Assembly (NCBI GenBank): GCA_963805795.1
Contig: CAWDVG010000004.1
Span: forward strand, 186,001 to 250,000
DNA length: 64,000 nt
From: CAWARU01 sp963805795
GTDB taxonomy: Bacteria; Pseudomonadota; Gammaproteobacteria; UBA6186; Azoamicaceae
Direction: 5' to 3'
Part shown: positions 45,068 to 55,095 of the stretch, piece after piece
How positions within the stretch are numbered: the stretch's first letter is position 1
How the letters are laid out: each line of letters opens with the position of its first letter
Notes under the pieces: model-generated
Database searches by the model: none
Told to the model about the DNA's origin: nothing
What the model saw: only the letters and a program-made list of their open reading frames with translations
Program-made: the position numbers and the translations under genes

Positions 45068-45502
45068 TTAATTTAAAGAAGATGTTAAATTTTTGCGTAA
45101 GAAATGCATGATGGAATCCTTTTCAAAACCGCGCCGTTCAAATTCAACAAAATACCCAAGTTTTTTATAAAACTCGGGGGCCTCGAAGTCCATGGTATGC
45201 ACAGCCATAAATCGACAACCACTCTCGATGGCTAGCTTTTCGACTCTTTCCATCAACTCTACACCGTAACCTTGTCCGCGTAGCGAGTTATCAACCCATA
45301 AAAAATCGGTATATGCGCAGCCATGAAAGAGGTAGCCAGAACAACCTCCCTTAATGCCACCCATTTCATCTTTAATAAAAAAAGCAAAGGGTCTTCCTGG
45401 CCCATGTCCCCTCACAGCTTTAGCATGTTCACATATGCCTCTCCAAATGGTCATGATATCCGCATGGCTCGGGTCTGCATCGAAAATGATCGTATATTCC
45501 AT
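45068..45502 (-). CDS. GNAT N-acetyltransferase
   Basis: 144 residues from ATG 45502. GNAT core: FFIKDEMGGIKGGCSGYLF, DFLWVDNSLRGQGYGVELME with the acetyl-CoA-binding R/Q-x-x-G-x-G/A loop, and FEAPEFYKKLGYFVEFERRG. The small size is normal for the family; the substrate is unknown. A well-formed promoter stands at 45541-45568. The promoter and first codons of this gene are duplicated in front of the ABC transporter at 50237. Confidence 0.88.
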   Translation of the reverse strand: MEYTIIFDADPSHADIMTIWRGICEHAKAVRGHGPGRPFAFFIKDEMGGIKGGCSGYLFHGCAYTDFLWVDNSLRGQGYGVELMERVEKLAIESGCRFMAVHTMDFEAPEFYKKLGYFVEFERRGFEKDSIMHFLRKNLTSSLN

Positions 45503-45540
45503 ATTTAACTGATAAGCTCACAAGTAAGTTGAGATTACAA

Positions 45541-45568
45541 ATTATATCAAGCTAAGCTTATAATTCAA
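45541..45568 (-). promoter_or_regulatory. Promoter of the GNAT-led operon
   Basis: On the minus strand: TTGAAT, 16-base spacer, TATAAT, 38 bases before ATG 45502. The same pair of boxes with identical spacing occurs at 50361-50388. Confidence 0.75.
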
Positions 45569-45787
45569 CATATACTTTGGAGCTGGAAATTGTTAGCCAA
45601 CTTTCATCGTTTGGTCAGCGACACAGGTAGCTACTATCTCGCTGCCGGGCATTAATTGAGGGCCTTCATTACTCCATTTTCGCTACGGTTCACAATGTCA
45701 ACTCATTGAAAACCACAAATCGGGGCTGTACGCAGCATAGCAGGCTAGCAGTGATTACTTCCCTTAAGCTGAAGGAAAAATTACTTT

Positions 45788-46759
45788 ATGAATGAATCTA
45801 ATCGTATTCTTTTATGGGCTGAAGATTGCCTTGCATCACAGAAAAATCTGAAAATTATAAATACTCAAAAAATTGTACAAACATCTTATTCTGCAGTTTA
45901 TAAAATTCAAACAAATCAAGGAGATTTTTATTTAAAGAAAACACCCAAAGATTTGTTTTTAGAGCCTGATGTTATCAACTTTCTTAATATGCGACATTGC
46001 ATGAATGTCCCAAATTTCGTGGCAAAAAATGATTTATTAAATTGCTTTCTGATGACTTCTTGCGGCAATGAATCTTTACGTCATTTATTCAAGGGCAATG
46101 CAGAAATCAATCAAATAGGGCAAGGTATTAATAATTTTACTAAAATCCAACGTGCTTTAGAAAACAACTTATCAGATATGCTGTCGATCCAAATGCCTGA
46201 TTGGCAGCTAAATAAATTCCCTCTTTTATACCATCAACTTATTCTAGAAGAGAAACTATTACTAGACGATGGAATGACTAAACAAGAAATTGATCAGTTG
46301 CATCTACTGGAAGGCCCTTGCACAAGCTTATGCAATGAATTGTTAAATTTTGGAATACCTGAAACGATAAATCATAATGATTTCCATGAAAACAATATGA
46401 TTTTAGATAAGCCCACCGGAAATATTAGTATCATTGATTGGGGGGAAGCTGTTATCACTCACCCATTTTTTTCATTAAACGGTTGCTTGTGGAATATGAC
46501 ATATTTTTACAAAATGAAGACAGATGATCTACAATACAAGGCCTTACAAGTATTCTGCATTGAACCTTGGTTGGATTTATATAGTGAAGAGCAATTAATT
46601 AAAGTATTGAACTTGGCAAACAAGTTACACGGAGTATATGCGGCTCTTGGTTATGAAAAAATATATAAAGCCACTCATCATCAAGAAGAAACTGTGCAGA
46701 AGGAACATCCCGGTTCAATAGCTGGTTGTCTGAGAACATTCATAGATAATGTTCGCTAA
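45788..46759 (+). CDS. APH/choline-kinase-type phosphotransferase
   Basis: 323 residues, ATG 45788 with AAGGA upstream. Kinase-like fold: SYSAVYKIQTNQGDFYLKKT with the nucleotide Lys, FLMTSCGNESLRHLF hinge, catalytic loop NHNDFHENNMILD (Asp/Asn) and ISIIDWGEAVITHPFFSL metal site. The H-N-D-F-H-x-N-N form is common in APH-family proteins acting on sugars or unknown small molecules. It heads a plus-strand run with a methyltransferase and a GNAT. Confidence 0.88.
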   Translation: MNESNRILLWAEDCLASQKNLKIINTQKIVQTSYSAVYKIQTNQGDFYLKKTPKDLFLEPDVINFLNMRHCMNVPNFVAKNDLLNCFLMTSCGNESLRHLFKGNAEINQIGQGINNFTKIQRALENNLSDMLSIQMPDWQLNKFPLLYHQLILEEKLLLDDGMTKQEIDQLHLLEGPCTSLCNELLNFGIPETINHNDFHENNMILDKPTGNISIIDWGEAVITHPFFSLNGCLWNMTYFYKMKTDDLQYKALQVFCIEPWLDLYSEEQLIKVLNLANKLHGVYAALGYEKIYKATHHQEETVQKEHPGSIAGCLRTFIDNVR

Positions 46760-46808
46760 ACTTATCTCATACACCCAGAACTTTGGCTAAAAACTGGAGC
46801 CCCCAAAC

Positions 46809-47867
46809 ATGAATATCAAGGATGAGCATCAAAACAAAATCACGGAGCCAGGTTTGTTATCCAAAAATATAGAAAGAAATGCGCAATATAATCTCTTTCT
46901 AAGCGCGCATCGAAACAATAACATAATAGTCCAGAATATTATTGAATTTGGATATAATTTGATGCGAAAGGCAAAGCTGCATCACCACTATTTTGGTAAT
47001 TCTCTTCTTAAAACTGCTCAATATTTAACTTTTTTTTCTTTAAAGCTCCCTTATGAATACAAAAACACAAAGTATTTAAACCAGATCATTTCTCAACAGA
47101 CAGCAATAGACATTTTCAGTTTGTTTGAAAGAAGAATTTCTGAAAGAATACCGGTAGAATATATTACTAACGAGGCATGGTACCTTGGTAATAAATTTTA
47201 TGTTAATGAAAATGTGTTATCGCCTAGATCTGTCATGAGCACTCGATTTGACGACTTTTTAAAGGATATGATTTGGGGGAATAATCGTGTTTTGGATTTA
47301 TGTACGGGTTCAGGATGTATAGGCATAACGCTGGCGTTACTCAATTCTAAAATCAAGGTGGATTTACTAGATATATCCTCTAAAGCTTTAGAAGTAGCCA
47401 ATATAAATATTGACCATTATCATTTAAACGATAGAGTTAAATGTATACAAAGTAATTTATTTGAAAAAGTTCAGGGTAAATATGATTTAATAATCACAAA
47501 TCCACCTTACGTGTCATTATCCGAATATAATAAGAGTCCGATTGAATTTAAAAATGAGCCTAAAATGGCCCTAGAAGCGGGCGTCGATGGATTAGATGTC
47601 ATTAAAAGAATTTTAGTTGAAGCACAACACTATTTAAATACAAATGGAAGACTTATTGCAGAAGTAGGGTCTAGTGTCTCTAAGATTTTAAAGAGAAAAT
47701 ATCCCCACATCCCATTCCAATGGTACAAATACAGAAAGCCTGCTACGGATTCCTCATGGTTTGATGATTGGGTGAACCGGATATTTGGCTTAGATTGTAT
47801 TCTTGTCTGCAATGCAAATGATTTATCATTGCTAAGTAAGTTAAGCAAGGATCCTTTTAGTGAATAA
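46809..47867 (+). CDS. N5-glutamine methyltransferase-like protein (HemK/PrmB type)
   Basis: 352 residues. The N-terminal ~110 residues are a helical region. YITNEAWYLGNKFYVNENVL and SPRS match the PrmB/PrmC entry, then motif I RVLDLCTGSGCIGITLAL, LLDISSKALEVANINI, and the catalytic DLIITNPPYVSLSEY; NPPY is diagnostic for methylation of a planar amide or amine such as Gln in release factors or ribosomal protein L3. The N-terminus is longer than and unlike the usual forms, and the genomic setting is accessory, so the substrate may differ. The last 8 bases overlap the next gene. Confidence 0.85.
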   Translation: MNIKDEHQNKITEPGLLSKNIERNAQYNLFLSAHRNNNIIVQNIIEFGYNLMRKAKLHHHYFGNSLLKTAQYLTFFSLKLPYEYKNTKYLNQIISQQTAIDIFSLFERRISERIPVEYITNEAWYLGNKFYVNENVLSPRSVMSTRFDDFLKDMIWGNNRVLDLCTGSGCIGITLALLNSKIKVDLLDISSKALEVANINIDHYHLNDRVKCIQSNLFEKVQGKYDLIITNPPYVSLSEYNKSPIEFKNEPKMALEAGVDGLDVIKRILVEAQHYLNTNGRLIAEVGSSVSKILKRKYPHIPFQWYKYRKPATDSSWFDDWVNRIFGLDCILVCNANDLSLLSKLSKDPFSE

Positions 47868-48357
47868 AGTTAGAATGTATGAAATCAGAGAATATCAACC
47901 AGAAGATGCGCGAGCTCTTATTGATATTATTTACAATACTATTCACATTGTTCTTGCACAGGATTATTCCCTTACCCAATTAGAGGCAATGGCTCCCAAA
48001 GCAAGTTTAAAGTTGGATAAATGGAAAAAGAAATGGTCTAAGGTTCCACCTATCGTGGCTACAACAAAAAATAAAATTGTTGGTTTTGCTGAGCTAGAAG
48101 CTAATGGCCATATAGATTGTTTTTATTGCCATCATGAATGGATTGGAAAAGGAGTTGGATTAAGTTTGATGCAAGCAATCGAAACTTCTGCCATGGAACT
48201 TAAAATTCCAAGAATTTTTGCTGAAGTAAGCATTACAGCAAAACCATTTTTTTTGAAGCAAGGCTTCACAGAAATAAAAAGACAGACCATATTTTGTGAA
48301 AAGATTGCAATGGTCAATTTCATGATGGAAAAATATATAATTTCTAAGCCCTTGTGA
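47860..48357 (+). CDS. GNAT N-acetyltransferase
   Basis: 165 residues, starting at GTG 47860 inside the end of the methyltransferase gene (or ATG 47875), implying translational coupling. EIREYQPEDARALIDIIYNT entry, IVGFAELEANGHIDCFYCHH, then EWIGKGVGLSLMQAIE acetyl-CoA loop and AKPFFLKQGFTEIKRQ. This resembles YafP-like acetyltransferases. The substrate is not known. Confidence 0.88.
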   Translation: MNKVRMYEIREYQPEDARALIDIIYNTIHIVLAQDYSLTQLEAMAPKASLKLDKWKKKWSKVPPIVATTKNKIVGFAELEANGHIDCFYCHHEWIGKGVGLSLMQAIETSAMELKIPRIFAEVSITAKPFFLKQGFTEIKRQTIFCEKIAMVNFMMEKYIISKPL

Positions 48358-48452
48358 CTTCATAAATTACGTATTTGTTTAAAGAACATTTGTAAGATTC
48401 ATGAGCATGAAAATCATTAAACACCAAGTCAGCCCCCTCAAACAACCTTTAA

Positions 48453-50237
48453 TCACGGCTTTTTAATTTTTTTATCTTGTAAAAACCCGCCGACTTGCGT
48501 TGTCCAAAGGTTTTTATATAAACCATCAATTTCAAGCAGCTTTGCATGGGTTCCATCTTCAACAACAGTTCCGTTATCAAAAACTAAGATCCGATCCATA
48601 TGCAACAAGGTTGATAGTCGATGTGCAATAACTATGGTAGTTTTATTTTGCATTAATGTCCATAAACTTTCTTGGATATGACTTTCCGTTATCGAATCCA
48701 GTTGGCTGGTCGCTTCATCTAAAATCAAAATAGGTGCATCTTTCAATATGGCTCTTGCTATAGCAATACGCTGACGTTGACCTCCTGAGAGTTTAACGCC
48801 ACGTTCCCCTACCAAAGCATTATATGTCTGTGGTAATTTTTGAATGAATATATGGGCATGCGCCTTTTTCGCAGCCTCAATCACTTCTTCATTCGTCGCA
48901 TCTATACGGCCATACCGGATGTTTTCCATTAGACTGCGATGGAAAAGCGTTGGATCCTGAGGAATTAAAGCAATATTTCGGCGTAGACTATCTTGACTCA
49001 ATTCTCGAATATCTTGGTCATCAATAAAAATATGACCTTGGTTGATATCAAAAAGTCTTAAAATAAGATTCACAAAAGTAGACTTCCCACCACCAGAATA
49101 CCCTACCAATCCTACTTTTTGCCCTGCCTCAATATGAACAGACAATTTTTGAAAAAGAGGTTTTGTACTTTTATAACAAAAATCAACCTCCTCAAAACTG
49201 ATTTTCCCCTCCTGAATAGATAAAGAAGGTGCATTTTCTTTATCCTTAATATCCTGCGGTACTATGAGACTCATTAAGCTTTGTTTACATTTTCCAATGG
49301 CTTGATTAAATTCATCGACCTGAGACATCGTATACCAGGATATATGGCCCACTTCCATGCTAAGTCCTAAAATTAAGGCAAAATCCCCGATCGTGACTTT
49401 GTGTTGCCCATATAAATATATTAAAAAATAAACCATAACTGCGATCATAAGCGCAATTAATGTGCCCTGGCCCCAATTTAATTTGAGTAGAAATAATTCA
49501 TTTTTCTGGAAAGCCGTTTTAGTTGAAAGCAAAGAACCTTCAAGACTCGCAATTTCATACTTCGATCTTGCAAACATACGAATATTATTGACATTACTAA
49601 TACTATCAACCAATAAACCTGAAATAAGGGATTCGGATTCCGCATAGCGATCAGATAAATTGACTAAAGTTTTGGACATATAAAGGCTGAAAATTGAAAA
49701 ACAAATAAACCAAATAGTCAGGGTATAAAAAAACAGAGGATTTACCAGATACATACTTAATAAGGCAACCACCAGTAGAGAGAATCCTCTAATAAAATCG
49801 GCGGCAATACGATGTAATATTCGCTCTATATTATCTGCAAGTGTTTTAATTTGGTTCGATATTCTGCCTGATAAGTTATCGTGAAAGAATTGGTATGATG
49901 AACCCAAAATATACGCAAAAGTTTCAGAAATAATTGCATTTTTTATAATGGGCTGATATTTATAATTTAGATATCCAATTGAACGCCAAGTAAAATTATC
50001 GAAAACAATGAAGTTTAAAACCAAAGCGGCTGCAGGCCAAGCCAATAAAGAAATATTAGGATTTTCAATATTGAGTGTGATGAGGATGTTAATTAACTGT
50101 TTAATCAATAGGCTATTGAAAGGTCCCCAACAACCTGCCAGCAAAGCTATGCTGACATAAAGAAAAACAACTACTTTATGCAACTTCAAAAAATGCCAAA
50201 TAAAAGACCAAACATTTTTCGGAAGCGTAAGATTCAT
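48453..50237 (-). CDS. ABC half-exporter (membrane domain fused to ATPase)
   Basis: 594 residues. Six membrane segments in the first ~310 residues, then a full ATPase: Walker A VGYSGGGKSTFV, Q-loop IPQDPTLFHRS, signature LSGGQRQR, Walker B ILILDEATSQLD, H-loop IVIAHRLST. It works as a homo- or heterodimer. The related exporter at 53302 (same orientation of domains, similar motifs) could be its partner, though genes are not adjacent. Substrate unknown. It starts at ATG 50237, overlapping by four bases (ATGA) a short frame derived from a GNAT gene that brings its promoter. Confidence 0.93.
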   Translation of the reverse strand: MNLTLPKNVWSFIWHFLKLHKVVVFLYVSIALLAGCWGPFNSLLIKQLINILITLNIENPNISLLAWPAAALVLNFIVFDNFTWRSIGYLNYKYQPIIKNAIISETFAYILGSSYQFFHDNLSGRISNQIKTLADNIERILHRIAADFIRGFSLLVVALLSMYLVNPLFFYTLTIWFICFSIFSLYMSKTLVNLSDRYAESESLISGLLVDSISNVNNIRMFARSKYEIASLEGSLLSTKTAFQKNELFLLKLNWGQGTLIALMIAVMVYFLIYLYGQHKVTIGDFALILGLSMEVGHISWYTMSQVDEFNQAIGKCKQSLMSLIVPQDIKDKENAPSLSIQEGKISFEEVDFCYKSTKPLFQKLSVHIEAGQKVGLVGYSGGGKSTFVNLILRLFDINQGHIFIDDQDIRELSQDSLRRNIALIPQDPTLFHRSLMENIRYGRIDATNEEVIEAAKKAHAHIFIQKLPQTYNALVGERGVKLSGGQRQRIAIARAILKDAPILILDEATSQLDSITESHIQESLWTLMQNKTTIVIAHRLSTLLHMDRILVFDNGTVVEDGTHAKLLEIDGLYKNLWTTQVGGFLQDKKIKKP

Positions 50238-50326
50238 TGTTTGAGCCCTTCATATATGCCTTTCGGGAGCGTCATGGTATCCGCTTGGCTAGGGTTTCTT
50301 GTATCGAAAATGATCGAATATTCCAT
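50234..50326 (-). CDS. GNAT-derived 30-codon leader overlapping the ABC transporter start
   Basis: From ATG 50326 it reads MEYSIIFDTRNPSQADTMTL and ten more residues, the first part matching the start of the GNAT at 45068 (MEYTIIFDADPSHADIMTIW). It then ends in a TGA that overlaps the ATG of the transporter. It is too short to be an acetyltransferase. The arrangement fits a translationally coupled leader left by a duplication. Confidence 0.45.
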   Translation of the reverse strand: MEYSIIFDTRNPSQADTMTLPKGIYEGLKQ

Positions 50327-50360
50327 ATTTAGCTCAGGTGCAAGCAAGTTGAGATTACAA

Positions 50361-50388
50361 ATTATATCAAGACACGCTTCTATTTCAA
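50361..50388 (-). promoter_or_regulatory. Captured promoter of the ABC transporter
   Basis: Minus strand: TTGAAA, 16-base spacer, TATAAT. Flanking sequence (GAGATTACAAATTATATCAAG on the plus strand) is the same as at the GNAT promoter 45541-45568. The remaining bases to 50612 contain nothing recognised. Confidence 0.75.
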
Positions 50389-50612
50389 CATGTAGATGAA
50401 TGATTAGGTAAAGTAGCTATGGGTGTTCTACCCCGGCTCATTCTCCCTTGATGAGTACTGTCATAATTATAGTGGAGTTATAGCTAGGCAAGCAAGACAA
50501 AAATTGCTATGTGGGACTGTTGGCCTATGAACAGTGTGTCCGATGAAGTCAACACCTTTCTTTAACAAGAGCCTAGAATATTTCATTACCTGTTCGCCTA
50601 TTATATTTAGAT

Positions 50613-51875
50613 TCATAAAGCTGCCAAATCACAAGCATTACCAAATTTACGAGATAAGGTTCTAAAAATAACAACTGATGAGACAATGGCACTCAAAGCT
50701 AAATAATATGCTATAAACAACGGATCTTTGAATTTATCTACCAGCCATGTGGTTATCAATGGCGCAGTCCCTCCAAATATTGCCATTGCAAAATTATAGC
50801 CCATTGATAGCCCCGTATAACGGACTTGCGCAGGAAATTGTTCTACCATTGTTACTGGAGTGGTAGATTGTTCGATACAATAAAAGATAATGAGGGGCAA
50901 TAACCAAATGCAAGAACTAGTTGTTTTTAATAAATAAAAACATGGAATACTACAAAGTATATAACCAATTGCAGTAATCATTAACATAACACGCCGCCCA
51001 TAATGGTCTGAGAATCTAGCTGCGACTGTCACCAATAAGAAAGTTAAAGCATTATAAATTGCCTGGATCTGCAAAGCTTTTGAAAATGAATAACCAAAAT
51101 ATTGGTGCAGATAAGTACTCATGAAGTCCATCAATACATAGCTTCCCGTTGCGGACATGATCAGCAATACAAATATATTGAACACATCTGCTTTGTAATT
51201 TCTAAAAATTGTTAATAACGGAACTCTTGCCAATTTTGATTTGGTTTGTAATGACTGAAAAACAGGAGTTTCATGGATATCACGCCGTAACCAAAGTCCT
51301 AACAACCCAATAATACCGCCCAAAAGAAAAGGTATTCTCCAACCATAAGAGAGAAATGCAACTTCGGACATGCAACTAGAAACGCCTGCAGAAATTAAGG
51401 TTGCACATAAAACACCGAAATTAGATCCATTATTCGTCATACAGCTTACGAAAGCTCTTTTATTTCCAGATGCCATTTCAGTCAAATAAATCATGCTGCC
51501 GGCAAATTCGCCCCCAATACATAATCCTTGAATTAATCGAAAAAGAATTAAACTGATAATTGCACCTATCCCCCACTGTTGATAGGTTGGTAGCATTGCA
51601 ATACCAATACTAGGTAGTGAAATTAAAAAAATAGATATTTTTAAGGTTGTTGATCGACCCAATCGATCTCCTAAGTGCCCAAAAATAATAGAGCCAAAGG
51701 GACGAATGAAAAATCCCATTGCAAATATTAAAAAAGTCGATAACATCGTATTTACATTATCTGATTCAGAAAAAAAATTGTGTGCTATCGCTGGTGCTAA
51801 AAAAATATATAATGTAAAATCATACCATTCGATTACGTTTCCAGTAATGGCTGCAAGAATACTTGATTTTTTCAC
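50613..51875 (-). CDS. MFS transporter, metabolite:H+ symporter (MHS) type
   Basis: 420 residues, twelve membrane segments. MHS signatures: ITGNVIEWYDFTLYIFLAPA, FAMGFFIRPFGSIIFGHLGD then RLGR, LFRLIQGLCIGGEFAGSMIY and the second RFSDHYGRR loop. Known relatives (ProP, KgtP, CitA, ShiA) import organic acids, betaines or sugars-derived acids with protons. Several intracellular gammaproteobacteria have many MHS transporters for nutrient uptake; the substrate here cannot be named. Confidence 0.9.
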   Translation of the reverse strand: MKKSSILAAITGNVIEWYDFTLYIFLAPAIAHNFFSESDNVNTMLSTFLIFAMGFFIRPFGSIIFGHLGDRLGRSTTLKISIFLISLPSIGIAMLPTYQQWGIGAIISLILFRLIQGLCIGGEFAGSMIYLTEMASGNKRAFVSCMTNNGSNFGVLCATLISAGVSSCMSEVAFLSYGWRIPFLLGGIIGLLGLWLRRDIHETPVFQSLQTKSKLARVPLLTIFRNYKADVFNIFVLLIMSATGSYVLMDFMSTYLHQYFGYSFSKALQIQAIYNALTFLLVTVAARFSDHYGRRVMLMITAIGYILCSIPCFYLLKTTSSCIWLLPLIIFYCIEQSTTPVTMVEQFPAQVRYTGLSMGYNFAMAIFGGTAPLITTWLVDKFKDPLFIAYYLALSAIVSSVVIFRTLSRKFGNACDLAAL

Positions 51876-52013
51876 GAGTAAATTTTCCCAATTCAGAAAC
51901 TCAAAATAAAACTATCCGCTACGTGTTTAATAGTAGCCACCTTAATCAGAGTATTTTCCAATCGTACTTCAAACAGGCACAAAAACTAACTATATTAATG
52001 TCATCGAGCAACA

Positions 52014-52910
52014 TTATATTGAACTCTCAACAAATTTGTCTATGTACTCTTGTATTTCTTTTTTTATATTTTTAGGTGCCCGATCACAAAAATCCCTGTG
52101 TCTAACATTATTTAATTTTATTATTTTTATTCCAAATTTTTCTTGATCTTCCAATGAAGGTAAAACGCCATTATCTGCTGCCCTATCAATTCCACGTAAG
52201 CTCAAAATGCTTATATTGTGTGACTTTGGAAATGGCATACGAAGACTGTCTAAGGCTATAACCTTAGAAACAAATTGTTGATAATGACTAGCAAAAAGCA
52301 TGGAAATATCACCACCATTTGAATGTCCAATTAATGTGAATTTTTCAAGATTAAGGCTAGGATCTATTTTTTTAAAATGTTGAATAACAAACAGTACATT
52401 TTGTACCCCTCGCTCCCAAATTGGCTTCCGTCGTTCATAGACTGGCTCCGTGTATGGCAATGGTGGATCTGAATCCAAATCATGTTGAATGCTAATAACC
52501 ACATAGCCTTTTGCGGCTAGATCGTTTGCAATAAAACTATATTCTGTATTTTTGACTGTATATCCATGGTTAATAATAGCTACAGGGAGTTTTATTATGC
52601 CCATAGTACCGTTGCTGCCGGATGCCTCACTACGATAAACAACGACTGGAATATTGCGTTTTCTCTTATTATCGAACAAATTTAACTGGGATACTTTAAC
52701 GGAAAAGTTGTTGACTCGTTCTAGTTCCTCTACTTTGAGCTTTTCTTGTTTTCCCTCATCAATATCATTATTAGACAGATCATATTTAACAAGTCCCATG
52801 TTTATATTATCACTCGAACTTGTGAAGTATACGGCTTTAGCCTGAGTAGAAGGGATAATCATGTTTAGTACAAGAATCCATAAAATTTGTTTTAACATCC
52901 ACATCCTCAC
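52014..52910 (-). CDS. Secreted alpha/beta hydrolase, PAF-acetylhydrolase/dienelactone-hydrolase-like
   Basis: 298 residues with a signal peptide (MLKQILWILVLNMIIPSTQA, if the M at position 4 is used). LPVAIINHGYTVKNTEYSFI contains the oxyanion region, LIGHSNGGDISMLF the nucleophile Ser, DRAADNGVLPS a possible Asp, and NVRHRDFCD the His. The overall plan resembles platelet-activating-factor acetylhydrolase-type esterases. Exported esterase is supported; the substrate is not. The gene stands alone, convergent with nothing nearby. Confidence 0.78.
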   Translation of the reverse strand: MRMWMLKQILWILVLNMIIPSTQAKAVYFTSSSDNINMGLVKYDLSNNDIDEGKQEKLKVEELERVNNFSVKVSQLNLFDNKRKRNIPVVVYRSEASGSNGTMGIIKLPVAIINHGYTVKNTEYSFIANDLAAKGYVVISIQHDLDSDPPLPYTEPVYERRKPIWERGVQNVLFVIQHFKKIDPSLNLEKFTLIGHSNGGDISMLFASHYQQFVSKVIALDSLRMPFPKSHNISILSLRGIDRAADNGVLPSLEDQEKFGIKIIKLNNVRHRDFCDRAPKNIKKEIQEYIDKFVESSI

Positions 52911-53301
52911 TGATTCACTTATCGAGCCCCACTGTAATTAGGTCATATTTTACAAAATGACTAGAAATTTTACTAGTAATTAACATCTATTCAATATATG
53001 TTAATTGCTCTTGATGTGATCTGACAATAGGAAAAAATACCCTTGCATTAGCAAAAAATGTAATGCATGTTTTGAATGAACTTGGTCTTCCATGCATCCT
53101 CGACAGCGCATTACTAGAAACCGTTACCCCAATTTAATATGCGCCCAAGATTAAAGTTGGCTAAATGGATAATGTGGGCTCTACCAGGGGACCTGGTAGA
53201 GGAATTTTTTCAAATTAAGTCATGGCAAAATCAGATGAAAAATTTTAAAGTTACATCTGTAAAGCCAAATTAATATCTTTTTACAAAGGGAATTAAGTGT
53301 A
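52911..53301 (+). other. Gap with a short unidentified gene remnant
   Basis: Between about 53030 and 53140 a plus-strand frame reads GKNTLALAKNVMHVLNELGL then PCILDSALLETVTPI and stops. It is coding-like but too short to identify and lacks a start with ribosome site. The rest is AT-rich and featureless, apart from AAGGG before the next gene. Confidence 0.3.
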
Positions 53302-55095
53302 ATGAAAGCTCAAATGTCGAAAATAGGTACTGAATTACCAAAGGACCTTCCCTCTTTTATATGGCACTATTTAAAAAACGAAAAAAAATACTTAATTGGT
53401 TTTTTCCTTATTGGTTTGATCATTGCAGCAGAGATATCAGTAAGTCCCTATTTGTTAAAGGTAATGATTGATAAAGTTGTTGAATATGAAAATGCTGCTA
53501 TCTTGCTTCAGGCAATATTAGTGCCTGCAATATTGTACGTTTTGATGAACCTTATCTTAAATTTAAGCTTTTGGTTTTTGTATTACCTTAGCTTACGACT
53601 TTATCCAGAATTAAAGGCCTCAATTATAAAGGATGTTCTATCCTATCTCATGCATCACTCACATGCGTTTTTTCAAAATACTTTTTCAGGGAGTTTAACC
53701 AAAAAAATTACCGATTTAGCAGCCAATATTGAAGGGTTGATTATTATCACAAACGAATGGTTCTATGCGAGGGTGCTAGCGATAATAACTGCGGCCATCA
53801 CCTTATTTATAGTGATCAGGCCTATTTTTGGGATCATTATTATTTCATGGGCTGTCCTTTTCATCTGCCTTGCCTATAAGGCAGCCAAAGGTTCTGAAAA
53901 AAATGCAAAAATATTTTCTGAAGCTTCTTCAACTTTAGACGGAATCATTTCCGATTCAATTTCTAATATTGCAAGCGTTAAACTTTTTACAAACATCCCA
54001 CATGAAATTGCTTATGCAAACAAACAAATGAAAATATTGATTGCTAGCGATCGAAAGCTACAATTTAGTAACTCAAAAGCACAATTATTCCAGGACTGCA
54101 GTGTGACAATATTAGTAGCTTCATTATTAGCGGCTCTTATCTACGGTCGTATCCAAGGCTGGGTTAGCCCCGGTGATTTTGGATTAGCCTTAATGTTATC
54201 TGTTTCCTTTATACGGATTGTCTGGAACATCGGACCCCAAATGTTAAAATTTTCCAAAATTGTAGGCGCCTGTAATCAAGCATTAAACCTAATAAGGATA
54301 CCTCATGAAGTTAAAGATATGCCAAATGCCCTTCCCATTGTTATAAACAAAGGTGAGATTAAATTTGAGGATGTTTCCTTCCAGTATGAAGCAAATAAAC
54401 CCTTATTTAATAATCTTAACGTTCTCATAAAGCCAGAAGAAAAAATTGGTCTGGTTGGATATTCCGGCGGTGGCAAATCTACTTTTATCAAATTAATTTT
54501 GCGTTTAATGGATCCACAACAAGGTCATATATTAATAGATGGGCATGATATTAAAAGAGTAACGAAGGCATCCCTTCGAAAACAACTAGGAACAATACCT
54601 CAAGAGCCAGAATTATTTCATCGAACCATTATGGAAAATATTCGTTTTGCAAAAGTAGATGCAAGCGATGAAGAAGTTATTGAGGCTTCAAAAAAAGCAA
54701 AGTGTCATGAATTCATTTCCGAATTAGCAGATCAATATCAATCAGTAGTTGGCGAACGAGGTGTTAAATTATCCGGCGGTCAAAAACAAAGAATAGCAAT
54801 AGCGAGAGCATTTCTTAAGAATGCACCTATTCTGTTGTTAGATGAAGCAACCTCCTCTCTAGATTCAATTACAGAGCGTGATATTCAAGAAAGTTTGCAT
54901 GAGATAATGAAAAACAAAACGACCGTTGTGATCGCACATCGATTATCGACTCTTAAAGATATGGATAGGATTCTTGTTTTTGTAAACGGCAATATAGTAG
55001 AAGATGGTAGTAGTGATGTCTTATTGAAAAACCCAGATGGCCATTATTACAAACTTTGGAATATGCAAGCTGATGGATTCATTAGGTCTCCATAA
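53302..55095 (+). CDS. ABC half-exporter (membrane domain fused to ATPase)
   Basis: 597 residues, ATG 53302 with AAGGGAATTAA upstream. Six membrane segments in ~35-310; ATPase with Walker A VGYSGGGKSTFI, IPQEPELFHRT, signature LSGGQKQR, Walker B ILLLDEATSSLD and VVIAHRLST. Clearly a paralogue of the transporter at 48453, and the two could form a heterodimer. The substrate is unknown. No adjacent periplasmic adaptor gene, so it probably works as a simple inner-membrane lipid or peptide flippase/exporter. Confidence 0.93.
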   Translation: MKAQMSKIGTELPKDLPSFIWHYLKNEKKYLIGFFLIGLIIAAEISVSPYLLKVMIDKVVEYENAAILLQAILVPAILYVLMNLILNLSFWFLYYLSLRLYPELKASIIKDVLSYLMHHSHAFFQNTFSGSLTKKITDLAANIEGLIIITNEWFYARVLAIITAAITLFIVIRPIFGIIIISWAVLFICLAYKAAKGSEKNAKIFSEASSTLDGIISDSISNIASVKLFTNIPHEIAYANKQMKILIASDRKLQFSNSKAQLFQDCSVTILVASLLAALIYGRIQGWVSPGDFGLALMLSVSFIRIVWNIGPQMLKFSKIVGACNQALNLIRIPHEVKDMPNALPIVINKGEIKFEDVSFQYEANKPLFNNLNVLIKPEEKIGLVGYSGGGKSTFIKLILRLMDPQQGHILIDGHDIKRVTKASLRKQLGTIPQEPELFHRTIMENIRFAKVDASDEEVIEASKKAKCHEFISELADQYQSVVGERGVKLSGGQKQRIAIARAFLKNAPILLLDEATSSLDSITERDIQESLHEIMKNKTTVVIAHRLSTLKDMDRILVFVNGNIVEDGSSDVLLKNPDGHYYKLWNMQADGFIRSP

